Shown: positions 47,410 through 54,243 of the stretch, in pieces
How positions within the stretch are numbered: position 1 is the stretch's first letter
Layout: each line of letters starts with the position of its first letter
From: a virus
DNA: 54,624 nt
Strand: one strand, 5' to 3'
IMG/VR virus record: IMGVR_UViG_3300032050_000177
Coordinates: 1 to 54,624 of that record
Notes under the pieces: generated by a model
The model's database searches: none
What the model was told of the DNA's origin: nothing
The model's input: only the letters and a program-made list of their open reading frames with translations
Made by a program: the position numbers and the translations under genes

Positions 47410-47797
47410 TTTTTCTCCCTTTTGTGGTTTTTTCTCCCTTTTAATATCTTATAATCCTTTTTTCTGTGGGTTGTTTACCACTATTCCACATAGTATTATA
47501 CACCTAAAATGGTCTAAAAACGGGTAGTTAATCCAATACGTCTAATGTACATTTAACACTATAAAATAAGATATATAACATAATACATATACATAGTAGT
47601 ACTACATACAATAGAAGAAAGATGGGTAGGGAATATATTGTGAATTTAAACCTGGATAATTCACCACAAATATAATTACTCACTTATCATTTCCTTATGG
47701 ATGGTATGGTAGTATGGATAGGTATGTATGGATGTATGTATATAGGAAGACCCACTATAGGATAGTTAGTCCAGTATAGTGGGCCTTATAGGGATAT
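47410..47797 (-). other. Gene-free region: duplicated SD, promoter-like -10, terminator
   Basis: No gene seen. On the minus strand it holds the hairpin at 47747-47787, then AT-rich sequence with TATGGA/TGTATG simple repeats, a TATAAT (about 47491-47496) without a good -35, and two tandem GGGAGA ribosome-site copies just before the 47409 start. Probably the leader of the 47167 gene. Confidence 0.55.
47747..47787 (-). terminator. Terminator hairpin after the 47798 gene
   Basis: AAGGCCCACTATA and TATAGTGGGTCTT form a 13-base-pair stem (one G-U) around a 15-base loop in the minus-strand transcript, followed by a CCTATATA tail. Confidence 0.65.
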
Positions 47798-48073
47798 TTA
47801 GTTATTTTCGTCTATTTGTAGTAGGGCGTATTCTATGGTACTCATGTACTGATCTACTTGGGATGGTGTATACTCTCGCCCATTAGATGCTAGGGCGTGT
47901 CTATATAGCAATCTTTTATGTTTATCCATTTTAGTAAGGTCACGAAGCTCTTTTATTTGGCCACTGTCCTTTATTTTAGATAGTGTCTTAAAGGATTTAT
48001 ATAGATCAGAGTAATCGTTATCATCTCCATGCATCTCTGTCATATAGTCTATGAATTCTTTCTTTGTGACCAT
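47798..48073 (-). CDS. Small unknown helical protein
   Basis: A 91-residue protein (MVTKKEFIDYMTEMHGDDND, LTKMDKHKRLLYRHALASNG, SQVDQYMSTIEYALLQIDEN). All helical. An AGGAG site precedes the start and a clear hairpin follows the stop. No family recognised. Confidence 0.65.
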   Translation of the reverse strand: MVTKKEFIDYMTEMHGDDNDYSDLYKSFKTLSKIKDSGQIKELRDLTKMDKHKRLLYRHALASNGREYTPSQVDQYMSTIEYALLQIDENN

Positions 48074-48165
48074 GTTGAATCTCCTATTGAATTTGGCGCG
48101 TTTTGGGCCTTATTTTTAGTAATAAACCCGTTTAAACCTAATATTTCATGTTATTAGGTGTGATT

Positions 48166-48600
48166 TTACACACGGGCTGGAATATTGACTTTTGCTATCT
48201 TATGGGGCGCTCTATACATATTAGGAATATACTGGGACTGTTCTTCTGGTCCCATATAAATATACCCGAATCCGCCCTCGTTCCCATATACCACCAAGCC
48301 CTTAGAGTCTTGTGACTTTACAATATATATACCAGAATCCGTAAAATATTGTTTATCACCATTGTCTCCAACATAATAGTTACCAGACCGCCCAAATACC
48401 TTTATACGATCACCATTAGCCAACTCTCTCCAATCATCTATATACTCTATCTTCTTTACCTTCTTGGGCTTCTTCACCTTCTTATTTTTAGAGGTGGCTC
48501 CACTTACAAATGCATGATTACAATGTTTACAAGAGTGAGATCGGGCGCCATTGATTTGATTACAATTCTTACAAAGCTTTTGTCCACGTTTTGGTTTCAT
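48166..48600 (-). CDS. Zinc-ribbon protein
   Basis: A 144-residue protein. The N-terminus has a CxxC-x8-CxxC zinc ribbon, KLCKNCNQINGARSHSCKHC, followed by a Lys-rich linker (KKVKKPKKVKK) and a beta-rich C-domain with GDRIKVFGRSGNYYVGDNGD, an SH3- or KOW-like barrel. Nucleic acid binding is likely. The transcript begins at the 48656-48684 promoter and includes a repeated leader element directly before the ribosome site. Confidence 0.72.
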   Translation of the reverse strand: MKPKRGQKLCKNCNQINGARSHSCKHCNHAFVSGATSKNKKVKKPKKVKKIEYIDDWRELANGDRIKVFGRSGNYYVGDNGDKQYFTDSGIYIVKSQDSKGLVVYGNEGGFGYIYMGPEEQSQYIPNMYRAPHKIAKVNIPARV

Positions 48601-48610
48601 ATAGTCCTTT

Positions 48611-48640
48611 CACTGACTATGAGTATCTGGGCGATCTTAT
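48611..48640 (-). repeat. Leader repeat, copy 1
   Basis: Minus strand reads ATAAGATCGCCCAGATACTC then ATAGTCAGTG. It matches copy 2 at 48701-48730 (ATAAGATCGCCACAATGCTG then ATAGTCAGCG). It lies between a promoter and the ribosome site of the 48166 gene. Confidence 0.6.
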
Positions 48641-48655
48641 TGATTTGAGTAGTAC

Positions 48656-48684
48656 AGTATACATCGTCATATCCCTGGTGTCAA
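48656..48684 (-). promoter_or_regulatory. Sigma70-type promoter
   Basis: TTGACA (48679-48684), 17-base spacer, TATACT (48656-48661); drives the 48166 gene. The two leader repeats sit on either side of it. Confidence 0.82.
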
Positions 48685-48700
48685 CTACAATATAAAAAGT

Positions 48701-48730
48701 CGCTGACTATCAGCATTGTGGCGATCTTAT
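48701..48730 (-). repeat. Leader repeat, copy 2
   Basis: Second copy of the 30-base element of 48611-48640, sharing ATAAGATCGCC and ATAGTCAG. It lies upstream of the promoter, just after the stop of the 48734 gene. Possible operator pair or remnant of a duplication. Confidence 0.6.
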
Positions 48731-48733
48731 ATA

Positions 48734-48958
48734 TTAAGGTGAGACAATGGTAAGTTCATGATTATGCATATGTATAAAATAACTTTTACTAATGATCTTA
48801 CCTTCTATACCTTCTACCATACGCTTACTATATATGTTGACCCGCCAGCGGTTATCAAATACATTAATACTTTTGCACCCTATATAATCCTTGGGCTTCT
48901 CTACATAATTGAAAATAATATCACAAGGAGTAATGCCCCAATCCTCAATCTTTGTCAT
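48734..48958 (-). CDS. Small unknown protein
   Basis: A 74-residue protein; 48958 (MTKIEDWGITPCDIIFNYVE) is preferred because AAAGGA lies 6 bases upstream. It is beta-rich (INVFDNRWRVNIYSKRMVEG) and ends HNHELTIVSP. No family recognised. Confidence 0.6.
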   Translation of the reverse strand: MTKIEDWGITPCDIIFNYVEKPKDYIGCKSINVFDNRWRVNIYSKRMVEGIEGKIISKSYFIHMHNHELTIVSP

Positions 48959-49179
48959 TGGAAATCCTTTCACAGTATTTAACATAAAACCTCTATTTTC
49001 GCTGACTGTATTGCAATAACTTGAACCTTTTGGTTGGGGTTGTACACCCCCTTGCCCAGCCTGTGTAGATTACCTATCTTACCCATCTTCACAACTGAAC
49101 CTTCTCCATTCTACCATATCGACACTCTAGACACAACCTCTTGAGATCAAAGGACTTACGTAGACTTGACGTAAGTACT

Positions 49180-49250
49180 TGGAAATAAATAACTTATGGA
49201 AAATGGTCCCGGCCCCGCTTGACGCAAACCCTTGCGGCATAAGGACTTAG
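49180..49250 (-). repeat. Interspersed repeat, copy A
   Basis: Minus strand: TAAGTCCTTATGCCGCAAGG then GTTTGCGTCAAGCGGGGCCG, then GGACCATTTTCCATAAGT. Shares both ends and the GCGGGGCCGGG core with copies B (50619-50703) and C (52670-52747). Lies between a terminator and the next gene's leader. Confidence 0.75.
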
Positions 49251-49262
49251 GACGAATAAGAG

Positions 49263-49311
49263 AAAAAGAAACCGGCCACCACCGATGACGTATTTATGAT
49301 GGTGACCGGCT
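49263..49311 (-). terminator. Strong terminator after the DUF932 gene
   Basis: AGCCGGTCACCA and TGGTGGCCGGTT form an 11-base-pair stem (one G-U) followed by a TTTCTTTTTCTC tail on the minus strand. Confidence 0.88.
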
Positions 49312-49326
49312 CTTTCCCTTTATAAC

Positions 49327-50523
49327 TTAAGCTGTAAGAGCGAAAATCTTTTCGTAGTCCTTATCAGTGTAAGTATCAGCACGACGCAGGATGGTACTCC
49401 AGCTATTAGCAGAGGTTTCCATCAGACCGCCAGCCATTTCGTCAAGCCGTACCCAAGTCTTATTATCAAACTTCTGGCCAGCACGGGTCAGGCCGTTGAT
49501 AATACCAAACAGGTTACGATGCTCAGACTCCATAGTAATATACTGCTCAAGGAACTCTGTAGCCTCACGCTTCGACAGTTTATAATCTGACGAAACCGCT
49601 GCGATAACACCCTTAACACTAGCCTTGCCAGTTTCCATAGCACGGGTAGCGAGGAATTGCTTAATACCGGGAGCAAGAAGCGGAATCTGATCCTGGATAT
49701 TCTTAGCAATTTCCATCTTAAGTTTAACAAGATCAATATTACCACGGTGAACACGACGAATCTTTTCGCCCGTAGTCTGACCCCAGATACAACCGTTCAT
49801 GCAGATAGCACGAAACAGGCTGGGCGTTTGACTAATGCGGCGAGTACCAATCTCGCAATTACCAACACTAATCATACCACCATAGTCACTATCGTCAGAA
49901 CCATAATCCATGATAGTATCGGGGATAAGAACATTACCATAGATAGTATCCTCATCGCCACGCCAGTGACTGAAACGACCGCCGGGAATAAACTCCGCGA
50001 GGGTTTCCAAATACCAGCGATTATCAACCGGAGCATACTGATCTGTCACGAAAGCACGACAAGTACCATCGGTATAGGTACGGAGTCGGAATTTCTTATC
50101 TTGGTCAATACGTCGCAGAGCATTATTACCCACAATAGCCATAGTATTAGCATCGTGAGAATCAAACCCCTCAATATTACGCATCTCACGCAGGAATGAA
50201 GAACTGGTAACGCCAGCCCTCACGCTGAACTGTTCAATAGCATGATCGGTCGGGCGAAACTTACGCCCATCGTGCAGCTTAAAAGAGAACTCGCCATCCT
50301 CGCTCACGCAAGAGATGCTCTTAGTCTCAACCAGAATATCCTCACGATTCTCAACGGCAACGTGAGCATCCTGCATAACCTGTTCGTAGGTTTTAGTCTT
50401 AGACCACCAATCCTTATGAACATGCGTTCCCTTCTCAAAACCAACGCCCGTTTGGCCTTGCAGGGTACGCACAAAATCGCCCTGACTCTTATCGGACGCA
50501 ATAACCAGTTTATCGTAGCTCAT
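49327..50523 (-). CDS. DUF932 / phage-plasmid-like protein
   Basis: A 398-residue protein of the DUF932 group (TIGR03299-like). I choose 50523 (MSYDKLVIASDKSQGDFVRT) over the two ATG/TTG codons directly before it because of the AGGAG distance. FRPTDHAIEQFSVRAGVTSS, RTYTDGTCRAFVTDQYAPVD and GGMISVGNCEIGTRRISQTP with MNGCIWGQ are its hallmarks. Relatives on plasmids and phages are thought to bind DNA; function unproven. It is more GC-rich with C-ending codons, has its own promoter and terminator, and may be strongly expressed. Confidence 0.85.
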   Translation of the reverse strand: MSYDKLVIASDKSQGDFVRTLQGQTGVGFEKGTHVHKDWWSKTKTYEQVMQDAHVAVENREDILVETKSISCVSEDGEFSFKLHDGRKFRPTDHAIEQFSVRAGVTSSSFLREMRNIEGFDSHDANTMAIVGNNALRRIDQDKKFRLRTYTDGTCRAFVTDQYAPVDNRWYLETLAEFIPGGRFSHWRGDEDTIYGNVLIPDTIMDYGSDDSDYGGMISVGNCEIGTRRISQTPSLFRAICMNGCIWGQTTGEKIRRVHRGNIDLVKLKMEIAKNIQDQIPLLAPGIKQFLATRAMETGKASVKGVIAAVSSDYKLSKREATEFLEQYITMESEHRNLFGIINGLTRAGQKFDNKTWVRLDEMAGGLMETSANSWSTILRRADTYTDKDYEKIFALTA

Positions 50524-50564
50524 CATCAATCTCCTAAAGTGGGATCATCAACTCTTGTTCCCCT

Positions 50565-50592
50565 ATCATACTATACATTATCGGCGTGTCAA
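50565..50592 (-). promoter_or_regulatory. Promoter of the DUF932 gene
   Basis: TTGACA (50587-50592), 16-base spacer, TATGAT (50565-50570), 42 bases before the start codon. Copy B of the interspersed repeat lies directly upstream. Confidence 0.82.
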
Positions 50593-50618
50593 GGGGTCAG
50601 CATTAGAAATTTCTTTTT

Positions 50619-50703
50619 AGCTCTAAACCCTTGTGGAATAAGGACTTATGGCGAGCCGCCCCGGCCCCGCTGTTCCTAAATATAGGCAGCGTAAGGACTT
50701 ACG
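50619..50703 (-). repeat. Interspersed repeat, copy B
   Basis: Minus strand: GTAAGTCCTTACGCTGCC, a variable part, AGCGGGGCCGGGGCGGC, then GCCATAAGTCCTTATTCCAC and AAGGGTTTAGAGC. It fills the space between the 50705 stop and the DUF932 promoter. Confidence 0.8.
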
Positions 50704-50704
50704 T

Positions 50705-50896
50705 TCAATCTTCTAAGAGATGTGGATAAACCGCAAGTATTTCTCTTTCGAGAACTTCGGATTCCAATAATTCGTTTTTCTCTACCAATGTTTCATAAGC
50801 AAAGGTATATAGAGAATCCCAATCCATACTGTCCAATACTTCGTGAGAGTATGAGCGAACAATATCCATCTTATTATTAGCATTAACTTTAATCAA
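50705..50896 (-). CDS. Small paralogue of 31734/31979
   Basis: A 63-residue protein (MIKVNANNKMDIVRSYSHEV, LDSMDWDSLYTFAYETLVEK, ILAVYPHLLED). It shares with the 31734 and 31979 products the N-n-d-x-I/V-x-x-Y start, MDxDxLYxF helix and PxxLED end. Relatives occur in cyanophages. ATGA overlap with the 50893 gene. Function unknown. Confidence 0.65.
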   Translation of the reverse strand: MIKVNANNKMDIVRSYSHEVLDSMDWDSLYTFAYETLVEKNELLESEVLEREILAVYPHLLED

Positions 50897-51120
50897 TTCA
50901 CATACTCCATATAATATATATCAAACACCTGTTTCCACGTTGGCATGTCGTACCAAGGATCTCCCTCGTTTACACATACGCCATTCTTATCATATATATC
51001 ATGCCAGGAAACATTTCTGTTATCACGATCTACCATGGAATCATATACAGCATATATTTCGTATACGCCATAATCAAGTCGCTCGTCATAGATATATGTT
51101 GCTATATGTTCTTCGTTCAT
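50893..51120 (-). CDS. Paralogue of the 39469 gene
   Basis: A 75-residue protein (MNEEHIATYIYDERLDYGVY, YDSMVDRDNRNVSWHDIYDK, CVNEGDPWYDMPTWKQVFDI). Along its whole length it aligns with the 39469 product, which has extra residues at the C-terminus. As at 31979/31734, the pair of small families reappears in a second locus here, hinting at segmental duplication. Function unknown. Confidence 0.72.
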   Translation of the reverse strand: MNEEHIATYIYDERLDYGVYEIYAVYDSMVDRDNRNVSWHDIYDKNGVCVNEGDPWYDMPTWKQVFDIYYMEYVN

Positions 51121-51277
51121 AATATGGCACCGTTTAAAAGTGTGAGAGGATATTGGTTTAATTTATAACACAAACTATCCCGATTTATTTATCTTGGTAC
51201 AGCATACTCCATATAACAATCATAATCATGAGTTCTAGCAATGATACTCCCTAGGTGAAATGATAACATATCACAGT

Positions 51278-51352
51278 AGGGCGAGTAGGAGTCGAACCTA
51301 CCTATGAACACCTTATAAGAGTGTCGGATGCAACCGGCTTACCTTTCGCCCC
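51278..51352 (-). tRNA. tRNA-Ile (TAT)
   Basis: A 75-base cloverleaf: acceptor GGGGCGA/TCGCCCT, anticodon arm ACACT-CTTATAA-GGTGT with anticodon TAT, T-arm GTAGG-TTCGACT-CCTAC. An unmodified UAU reads AUA codons; no separate TilS-dependent tRNA is needed. Preceded by a promoter at 51374-51402. Confidence 0.93.
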
Positions 51353-51373
51353 GTGAAGCGGGTGATACAAGGC

Positions 51374-51402
51374 ATTATACCATGTACCACCCGCATCGTC
51401 AA
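51374..51402 (-). promoter_or_regulatory. Promoter of tRNA-Ile
   Basis: TTGACG (51397-51402), 17-base spacer, TATAAT (51374-51379), 21 bases before the tRNA 5' end. Confidence 0.82.
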
Positions 51403-51409
51403 GGGAGAA

Positions 51410-51622
51410 TCAACGATAGCAGTGCGTTTCGATCATCTTATCGCACAGCAGGGTACGCACCGTCTGATCCACAGCACGAACCACGGCATAGCGGCCATTA
51501 GGGCCAGTACCAACACGCTCAATGCGACCAACGTGATACTTCAGCACATTCTTACTGCCGTGCAGCGGATACTTGCACTTGATATGGCGGTTCTTACGAA
51601 GGCTAGCAAAGTTATTAGACAT
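51410..51622 (-). CDS. Small basic protein
   Basis: A 70-residue protein starting at 51622 (MSNNFASLRKNRHIKCKYPL) with GGGAG 8 bases upstream. It is basic with a beta barrel-like core (YHVGRIERVGTGPNGRYAVV, RAVDQTVRTLLCDKMI), like KOW/SH3 folds that bind RNA or DNA. GC-rich codon use. Function unknown. Confidence 0.65.
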   Translation of the reverse strand: MSNNFASLRKNRHIKCKYPLHGSKNVLKYHVGRIERVGTGPNGRYAVVRAVDQTVRTLLCDKMIETHCYR

Positions 51623-51633
51623 AATCATCTCCC

Positions 51634-51771
51634 TTAGTTAGTAAACATCTTCTCAACATCGGCAAGGGCATACACAGCCGTCTTGCCATTCAACACAAAC
51701 GTCACACCATTAGCCGCGATACTAACAACCTTACCGTACTTAGTATCGTCATTCAAGCCAAGAATCTTCAT
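51634..51771 (-). CDS. Tiny beta-rich protein
   Basis: A 45-residue frame, MKILGLNDDTKYGKVVSIAA then NGVTFVLNGKTAVYALADVE. GAACAAAGA upstream is a weak ribosome site. The compact strand pattern looks real. Function unknown. Confidence 0.6.
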   Translation of the reverse strand: MKILGLNDDTKYGKVVSIAANGVTFVLNGKTAVYALADVEKMFTN

Positions 51772-51796
51772 TCTTTGTTCCTCGTTATTTTCAATA

Positions 51797-52168
51797 TCAC
51801 CACCAGCTATCATACACTACAGTTAGTCCGTTGTCAATAGCCTCTCGGGCTTTACGAACAAACTCCAAATCTTGATCTTTATAGTATCCGTCACTGTTAT
51901 CTCCAAAGAAGAATCCTCCAGTAGACGGAAGTTCATTATTAGAAACAGCAGACTCCAAACATGCCAGATCGTCCAAATCCAATTCAAGGGGAACACAGTT
52001 GAAATCGCCCATCATATTAGACTCGTAATCCTCTGGCAAACCGGGACGCCCCTTTTCTTCCCACAGATTTTCCATCCAACCTTGAAGATTAGGATGCTTA
52101 CGCCAGTAGGCAATTTCAGTCTTATTACCTTCCTTGTCAATCGTAGAAGCATACTGATCCAGACCCAT
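51797..52168 (-). CDS. Conserved phage protein (MGLDQYA family)
   Basis: A 123-residue protein of a well-conserved phage family: MGLDQYASTIDKEGNKTEIA, YWRKHPNLQGWMENL, GDFNCVPLELDLDDLACLES, STGGFFFGDNSDGYYKDQDL and AIDNGLTVVYDSWW. Databases have long carried misleading enzyme names for it; true function is unknown. The mRNA leader contains a long hairpin (52195-52258). Confidence 0.85.
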   Translation of the reverse strand: MGLDQYASTIDKEGNKTEIAYWRKHPNLQGWMENLWEEKGRPGLPEDYESNMMGDFNCVPLELDLDDLACLESAVSNNELPSTGGFFFGDNSDGYYKDQDLEFVRKAREAIDNGLTVVYDSWW

Positions 52169-52194
52169 TATAATCTCCTAATTAGTGAAAGTGT

Positions 52195-52258
52195 GATATA
52201 CCTATACTGGTCTAACGTCCAGTTGCGTTTTCGACTTCCACCGCCTATAAGGTATATC
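52195..52258 (-). promoter_or_regulatory. Structured leader or terminator hairpin
   Basis: An outer stem GATATACC/GGTATATC (8 pairs, extended by TATA/TATA) encloses an inner hairpin ACTGG-ACGTTAGA-CCAGT. It lies between the 52287 stop and the 51797 start and may be a terminator for the first or a structured leader of the second. Confidence 0.5.
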
Positions 52259-52286
52259 GGTATTCTACTCTCTAGTCTTTAGAAAA

Positions 52287-52562
52287 TCAAGCCTCGACCG
52301 TAGCAGGAACCTCTGCCTTCACGGCCTTCGGAGCCTTCGGAGCCTTGACGGGCTTCGGGGCAGCAAGGCTAACGCCAGCCACACGCTTTGCCCAAACCTT
52401 ATAACCCTGCTCTGCCAGAACGTCAGACTTGACCTGACGATGCACAGCGTGGATGCTACCGATACCGTCAACAGCGGCATTAAGCGAACCACGAACAGCA
52501 TCAATGTCAATACCAACCGGCGAATCCGTCACAATATCAACCGTAAAAGAAAACTTGTGCAT
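52287..52562 (-). CDS. Small protein with Ala/Lys/Pro tail
   Basis: A 91-residue protein starting at 52562 (MHKFSFTVDIVTDSPVGIDI) after AAGGAG; the longer frame to 52640 would overlap the promoter. The first 60 residues form an alpha-beta domain (IHAVHRQVKSDVLAEQGYKV). The end is a histone-like tail, PKPVKAPKAPKAVKAEVPAT. GC-rich codons suggest high expression. Role unknown; DNA or protein bridging is possible. Confidence 0.65.
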   Translation of the reverse strand: MHKFSFTVDIVTDSPVGIDIDAVRGSLNAAVDGIGSIHAVHRQVKSDVLAEQGYKVWAKRVAGVSLAAPKPVKAPKAPKAVKAEVPATVEA

Positions 52563-52608
52563 AATCAACTCCTTATCAAAAGTTAGTGTTATCAACCTTA
52601 CTACGACG

Positions 52609-52636
52609 ATTATACATCTATTATCGACCCTGTCAA
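52609..52636 (-). promoter_or_regulatory. Promoter of the 52287 gene
   Basis: TTGACA (52631-52636), 16-base spacer, TATAAT (52609-52614), 46 bases before the start. Repeat copy C lies upstream. Confidence 0.85.
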
Positions 52637-52669
52637 GCACAATCTTGAAAAAAAATTTTATTCGTCATA

Positions 52670-52747
52670 AGTTGTTGTGGCGTAAGGACTTATGGCGAGA
52701 GCGGCCCGCCCCGCTAGCTCTAAATCCTTATGGGATAAAGAGTTAGG
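52670..52747 (-). repeat. Interspersed repeat, copy C
   Basis: Minus strand: TAACTCTTTATCCCATAAGG, ATTTAGAGCTAGCGGGGCGG, GCCGCTCTCGCCATAAGTCC, TTACGCCACAAC. It fills the space between the 52755 stop and the 52287 promoter, the same position as copy B. Confidence 0.8.
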
Positions 52748-52754
52748 GAGAGTC

Positions 52755-53114
52755 TCAAGCATTAGTTGTCCAGCACGAACAACCACACCTCCCCAGTTCC
52801 TCGCACAGTTTGTGTGCAACCTCTGGGTCAAGAGGTTTGGTGAACATGGTCTTGTTGTAGTTTTGGGCTTCCTCAACCCAATCCTTGGCATCCTTCAAGC
52901 CAATACCGGTAGCCAACCGCAGGCTTTTAATGGCAGGAATCTTCTGATCCCAATACTGACCATTATAGGCCACGCCATTACAAGCCACCAGTAACTTCTC
53001 GTTACCAGTAGCCAGTTCCAGAGCCTTGATGATCCTCTCGTATAGATCACCAGTGCAACTGGAGTTAGAAGCCAGCGACACCATCTCACGAATCGTCATG
53101 CCAACATTAATCAT
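52755..53114 (-). CDS. Ribosomal protein L7/L12 C-domain-like protein
   Basis: A 119-residue protein. KIPAIKSLRLATGIGLKDAK followed by DWVEEA and EVAHKLCEELGRCGCSCWTT aligns with the factor-binding C-terminal domain of L7/L12 (KIxVIKxVRExTGLGLKEAKDLVE). A phage copy could recruit translation GTPases or compete for the ribosomal stalk site; that is inference. A Cys-rich end (RCGCSCW) is unusual. The N-terminus (TIREMVSLASNSSCTGDLYE) is unrelated to the L7/L12 dimer domain. Confidence 0.7.
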   Translation of the reverse strand: MINVGMTIREMVSLASNSSCTGDLYERIIKALELATGNEKLLVACNGVAYNGQYWDQKIPAIKSLRLATGIGLKDAKDWVEEAQNYNKTMFTKPLDPEVAHKLCEELGRCGCSCWTTNA

Positions 53115-53524
53115 ACTCTTTCCTCCAGAACGTAAACTTGTTTGTCGTTAGTAATCAGTGTAGAGTATTCGCTATCATCCCACACGAATTCGTTGCTATC
53201 GCTCTCTCGTCGCCAGTGTGGGTCACGAATAGGATTATAATACAATTTCTCTAGATCGTCAACTGGAATATTCTTAATCGGCCTAACTTCTTCACACTTG
53301 ACCCATCCACTAACATCGTGAACGCCAGCCTTATGTACTTTCTTGGCCTTGTTGGGATAATTCACCAATTTGCAACCAATCATCTCTAGCTGATATTCGT
53401 TAGGATTATAGTAGTATACATCTACCTTTTTCCTACCCTGCATGATCTTAATTTGCCAGTGCATATAATGCTGGCCTTTGCTCAGATGAAATCGAACTTC
53501 GGCGTGTAGTGGTTTCTGTTTCAT
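53111..53524 (-). CDS. Unknown protein expressed from a leaderless mRNA
   Basis: A 137-residue protein (MKQKPLHAEVRFHLSKGQHY, WQIKIMQGRKKVDVYYYNPN, RDPHWRRESDSNEFVWDDSE). I choose 53524 because only 6 bases separate it from a perfect -10; the ATG at 53530 directly abuts the -10 and would not be transcribed from its first base. ATGA overlap with 52755. No family recognised. Confidence 0.68.
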   Translation of the reverse strand: MKQKPLHAEVRFHLSKGQHYMHWQIKIMQGRKKVDVYYYNPNEYQLEMIGCKLVNYPNKAKKVHKAGVHDVSGWVKCEEVRPIKNIPVDDLEKLYYNPIRDPHWRRESDSNEFVWDDSEYSTLITNDKQVYVLEERV

Positions 53525-53530
53525 GCTCAT

Positions 53531-53559
53531 ATTATACGTTATCGACCATATCCTGTCAA
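53531..53559 (-). promoter_or_regulatory. Promoter for leaderless 53111 mRNA
   Basis: TTGACA (53554-53559), 17-base spacer, TATAAT (53531-53536). Six bases then ATG at 53524, same geometry as at the UV endonuclease. Confidence 0.85.
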
Positions 53560-53564
53560 GACCT

Positions 53565-53879
53565 TTAATCGTATAAATTTTGTGTGTATTCTTTCGGAAT
53601 TATGGGACACCAACTCTTGGCCCGTTCCTCGTCGTAAGGAAGCCAGAATGGGGCGTCACAAGCGTCACACACTCCAAAGGTGACGTTGGTGAATATATGA
53701 GAACAAAGCTCTATCACCTTTTCCTCATACACTTTCACACCATTCTCATCATAATAGTGTGGAGTGAATGATCTTTCTTCGTAAGAATAGTGACCAATCC
53801 ACAGGCCAATGTTGGGGCCGAAGTAATAAACTTTCTGGCCAACCTTGGGTGGATTCTTATGAGAACTATTCCACTCCAT
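53565..53879 (-). CDS. DUF551-like small protein
   Basis: A 104-residue protein starting at 53879 (MEWNSSHKNPPKVGQKVYYF), TAATG-coupled to the gene before it with GGAGGG upstream. W.s...PP.vGqkVyyf and IGLWIGHYSYEERSFTPHYY resemble the beta-rich DUF551 group found in phages. A pair CDACDAPFW may bind zinc. Function unknown. Confidence 0.65.
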   Translation of the reverse strand: MEWNSSHKNPPKVGQKVYYFGPNIGLWIGHYSYEERSFTPHYYDENGVKVYEEKVIELCSHIFTNVTFGVCDACDAPFWLPYDEERAKSWCPIIPKEYTQNLYD

Positions 53880-54076
53880 TACCAACCCTCCGGCATAGGA
53901 ATATCACCAAGATACATATAATAGGCAACTTCATTACTATCAAGAGTTTCCCAACTTTCACTATCCCCATAACCCCATGAAACACCGTCCCAATATAGTT
54001 CAGTAGGCTTATTGCTATCAACAATAGCACAAAGATAGTAGCCAATATCAATAGGTTGTCCACTTCGCCACTTCAT
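53879..54076 (-). CDS. Small DUF551-like protein
   Basis: A 65-residue protein starting at 54076 (MKWRSGQPIDIGYYLCAIVD) after GAGAGG; TAATG couples it to the 53565 gene. The ends (LYWDGVSWGYGDSESWETLD, YYMYLGDIPMPEGW) resemble DUF551 proteins, so the two neighbours may be diverged copies. Function unknown. Confidence 0.62.
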   Translation of the reverse strand: MKWRSGQPIDIGYYLCAIVDSNKPTELYWDGVSWGYGDSESWETLDSNEVAYYMYLGDIPMPEGW

Positions 54077-54078
54077 AT

Positions 54079-54243
54079 TCACACCCTCTCTGCTATTTTC
54101 GCCCACTGTTCGATCAAATCTTTAGCCATTATACCATGCTCAAATGCTAATGCAAATGCCTCATCCCTCATAGGTTTGCTCATAACGGCCATACGGCTAT
54201 TTAAAACTTTCAGAATCTTAACGATTGCTTCTTCTTTAGTCAT
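54079..54243 (-). CDS. Small helical protein
   Basis: A 54-residue frame, MTKEEAIVKILKVLNSRMAV then MSKPMRDEAFALAFEHGIMA and EQWAKIAERV. GGAAAAAG precedes the ATG, and the stop is 2 bases from the next gene. Function unknown. Confidence 0.62.
   Translation of the reverse strand: MTKEEAIVKILKVLNSRMAVMSKPMRDEAFALAFEHGIMAKDLIEQWAKIAERV

Larger units (their letters stand above)
48959..49326. other. Gene-free region with repeat copy A and terminator
   Basis: No gene seen in 368 bases. It holds the terminator of the DUF932 gene (49263-49311), copy A of the interspersed repeat (49180-49250), a further AAGGACTTACGT at about 49149, and sequence before the 48734 gene that starts without a recognisable promoter. 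Confidence 0.6.
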
